A stretch of 64,000 nucleotides of DNA, from contig UCMW01000010.1 of NCBI GenBank assembly GCA_900473745.1, positions 62,001 to 126,000 of the forward strand. Reading direction: 5' to 3'. The notes below the pieces were generated by a model, which worked only from the letters and a program-made list of their open reading frames with translations, did no database searches and was not told where the DNA came from. This stretch comes from Hyphomicrobiales bacterium. GTDB lineage: Bacteria > Pseudomonadota > Alphaproteobacteria > Rhizobiales > Rhizobiaceae. Both the position numbers and the translations under genes were made by a program. Position 1 is the stretch's first letter. Every line of letters starts with the position of its first letter. Shown piece after piece: positions 63,552 through 64,000 of this stretch.

Positions 63552-64000
63552 ATGGCGGCGACACTTGGCGAAGGATATCCCGATGCCGATGGCGGACCGG
63601 TTCGCCACATTCCGGTTCTTCTTTCCGAAGTCCTGAGGGCTCTCGAGCCCGAAGCCGGCAAGGTCATCCTCGACGGGACCTTCGGCGCCGGCGGCTATAC
63701 CTCTGCCATTCTCGCCAGGGGTGCTCACGTGATCGCGCTCGACCGCGATCCGAACGCCATTGCCGGCGGCAAGTCTCTCGTCGATTCAAGCGATGGCCGA
63801 CTCACTCTGCATCACACGGAATTTTCCCAGCTCGCCGACTTCGCTCCCGAGGGTGGTCTGGATGGTGTTGTTCTCGACATCGGCGTGTCCTCGATGCAGA
63901 TCGACGAGGCCGAGCGCGGCTTCTCGTTCCAGCGCAACGGGCCGCTGGACATGCGCATGGCTGTTTCCGGCGTTTCTGCCGCCGATGTCGTCAATCGCGC
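63552..64000 (+). CDS. rsmH: 16S rRNA (cytosine-1402-N4)-methyltransferase RsmH, cut by window end
   Basis: The 149 codons present begin [11 protein letters not shown] and contain [30 protein letters not shown] (SAM-binding loop), [23 protein letters not shown] and [14 protein letters not shown], all hallmarks of RsmH (MraW). It methylates C1402 in the ribosomal decoding centre. The gene follows mraZ by 17 bases, the standard dcw order, and continues past position 64000. GGGGAAACGGA precedes the ATG. Confidence 0.96.
   Translation, partial: MAATLGEGYPDADGGPVRHIPVLLSEVLRALEPEAGKVILDGTFGAGGYTSAILARGAHVIALDRDPNAIAGGKSLVDSSDGRLTLHHTEFSQLADFAPEGGLDGVVLDIGVSSMQIDEAERGFSFQRNGPLDMRMAVSGVSAADVVNR

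Overview
The window looks like a piece of a Rhizobiaceae-type alphaproteobacterial chromosome (Rhizobium/Agrobacterium relatives). I infer this from the high-GC codon use, the RIME-like intergenic palindromes after metH, the SahR-type methionine control, the DGTS lipid genes btaAB, the pyrophosphate-dependent phosphofructokinase, and the run djlA-like, amidase, lytic transglycosylase, FAD oxidoreductase, rnpB, mraZ, rsmH at the right end. No taxonomic search was possible.

Region 1 (1-11036) is accessory DNA. It holds a frameshifted remnant of pseF (pseudaminic acid activation), a polysaccharide set (membrane-anchored nucleotide-sugar dehydratase, small phosphoglycosyl transferase, polymerase/ligase-like membrane protein, acyltransferase, secreted GH5 glycanase), a poor intergenic stretch, an XRE and a LysR regulator, and an excisionase-integrase pair that runs into the 3' end of a tRNA-Ile2(CAT) gene. 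The tRNA is the likely attachment site and right border of an island that continues beyond the left edge.

Region 2 (11228-25713) carries a SIMPL-domain protein, an AGE-family sugar isomerase, metH under a 20-bp palindromic operator, a PP2C phosphatase, an orphan Tat-exported binding protein, a zinc alcohol dehydrogenase, and a complete PotABCD-like ABC importer with an RpiR regulator.

Region 3 (25897-32432) is divergent from the RpiR gene. Its order is N-formylglutamate-amidohydrolase-like enzyme, APC permease, glutamine-synthetase-like ligase, aldehyde dehydrogenase, iron alcohol dehydrogenase. Together these make every step of a glutamylation route for an amino alcohol such as ethanolamine. 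This is the best candidate in the window for an incompletely described system. The RpiR/hydrolase intergenic region carries two inverted copies of a 16-bp element.

Region 4 (32750-47787) has an orphan ParA-like ATPase, an L,D-transpeptidase with an esterase, a MarR regulator with a DUF4432 protein, small stress-type proteins (TIGR01244, RidA), a TPP-enzyme/CoA-transferase pair, a lipase, a GT-C-like membrane protein, ettA, and the sahR-metF operon. That operon carries the same palindrome as metH. A previously unlisted 25-residue membrane peptide gene follows on the other strand.

Region 5 (48089-64000) is rich in peptidoglycan enzymes (MltB-like, GH25, two SLT proteins, AmpD-like amidase). 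It also has btaAB with a possible PHO box, a GGDEF-EAL protein, a serine hydrolase, a LysE exporter, pfp, the RNase P RNA gene, and the start of the division/cell-wall cluster (mraZ, rsmH cut by the window end).
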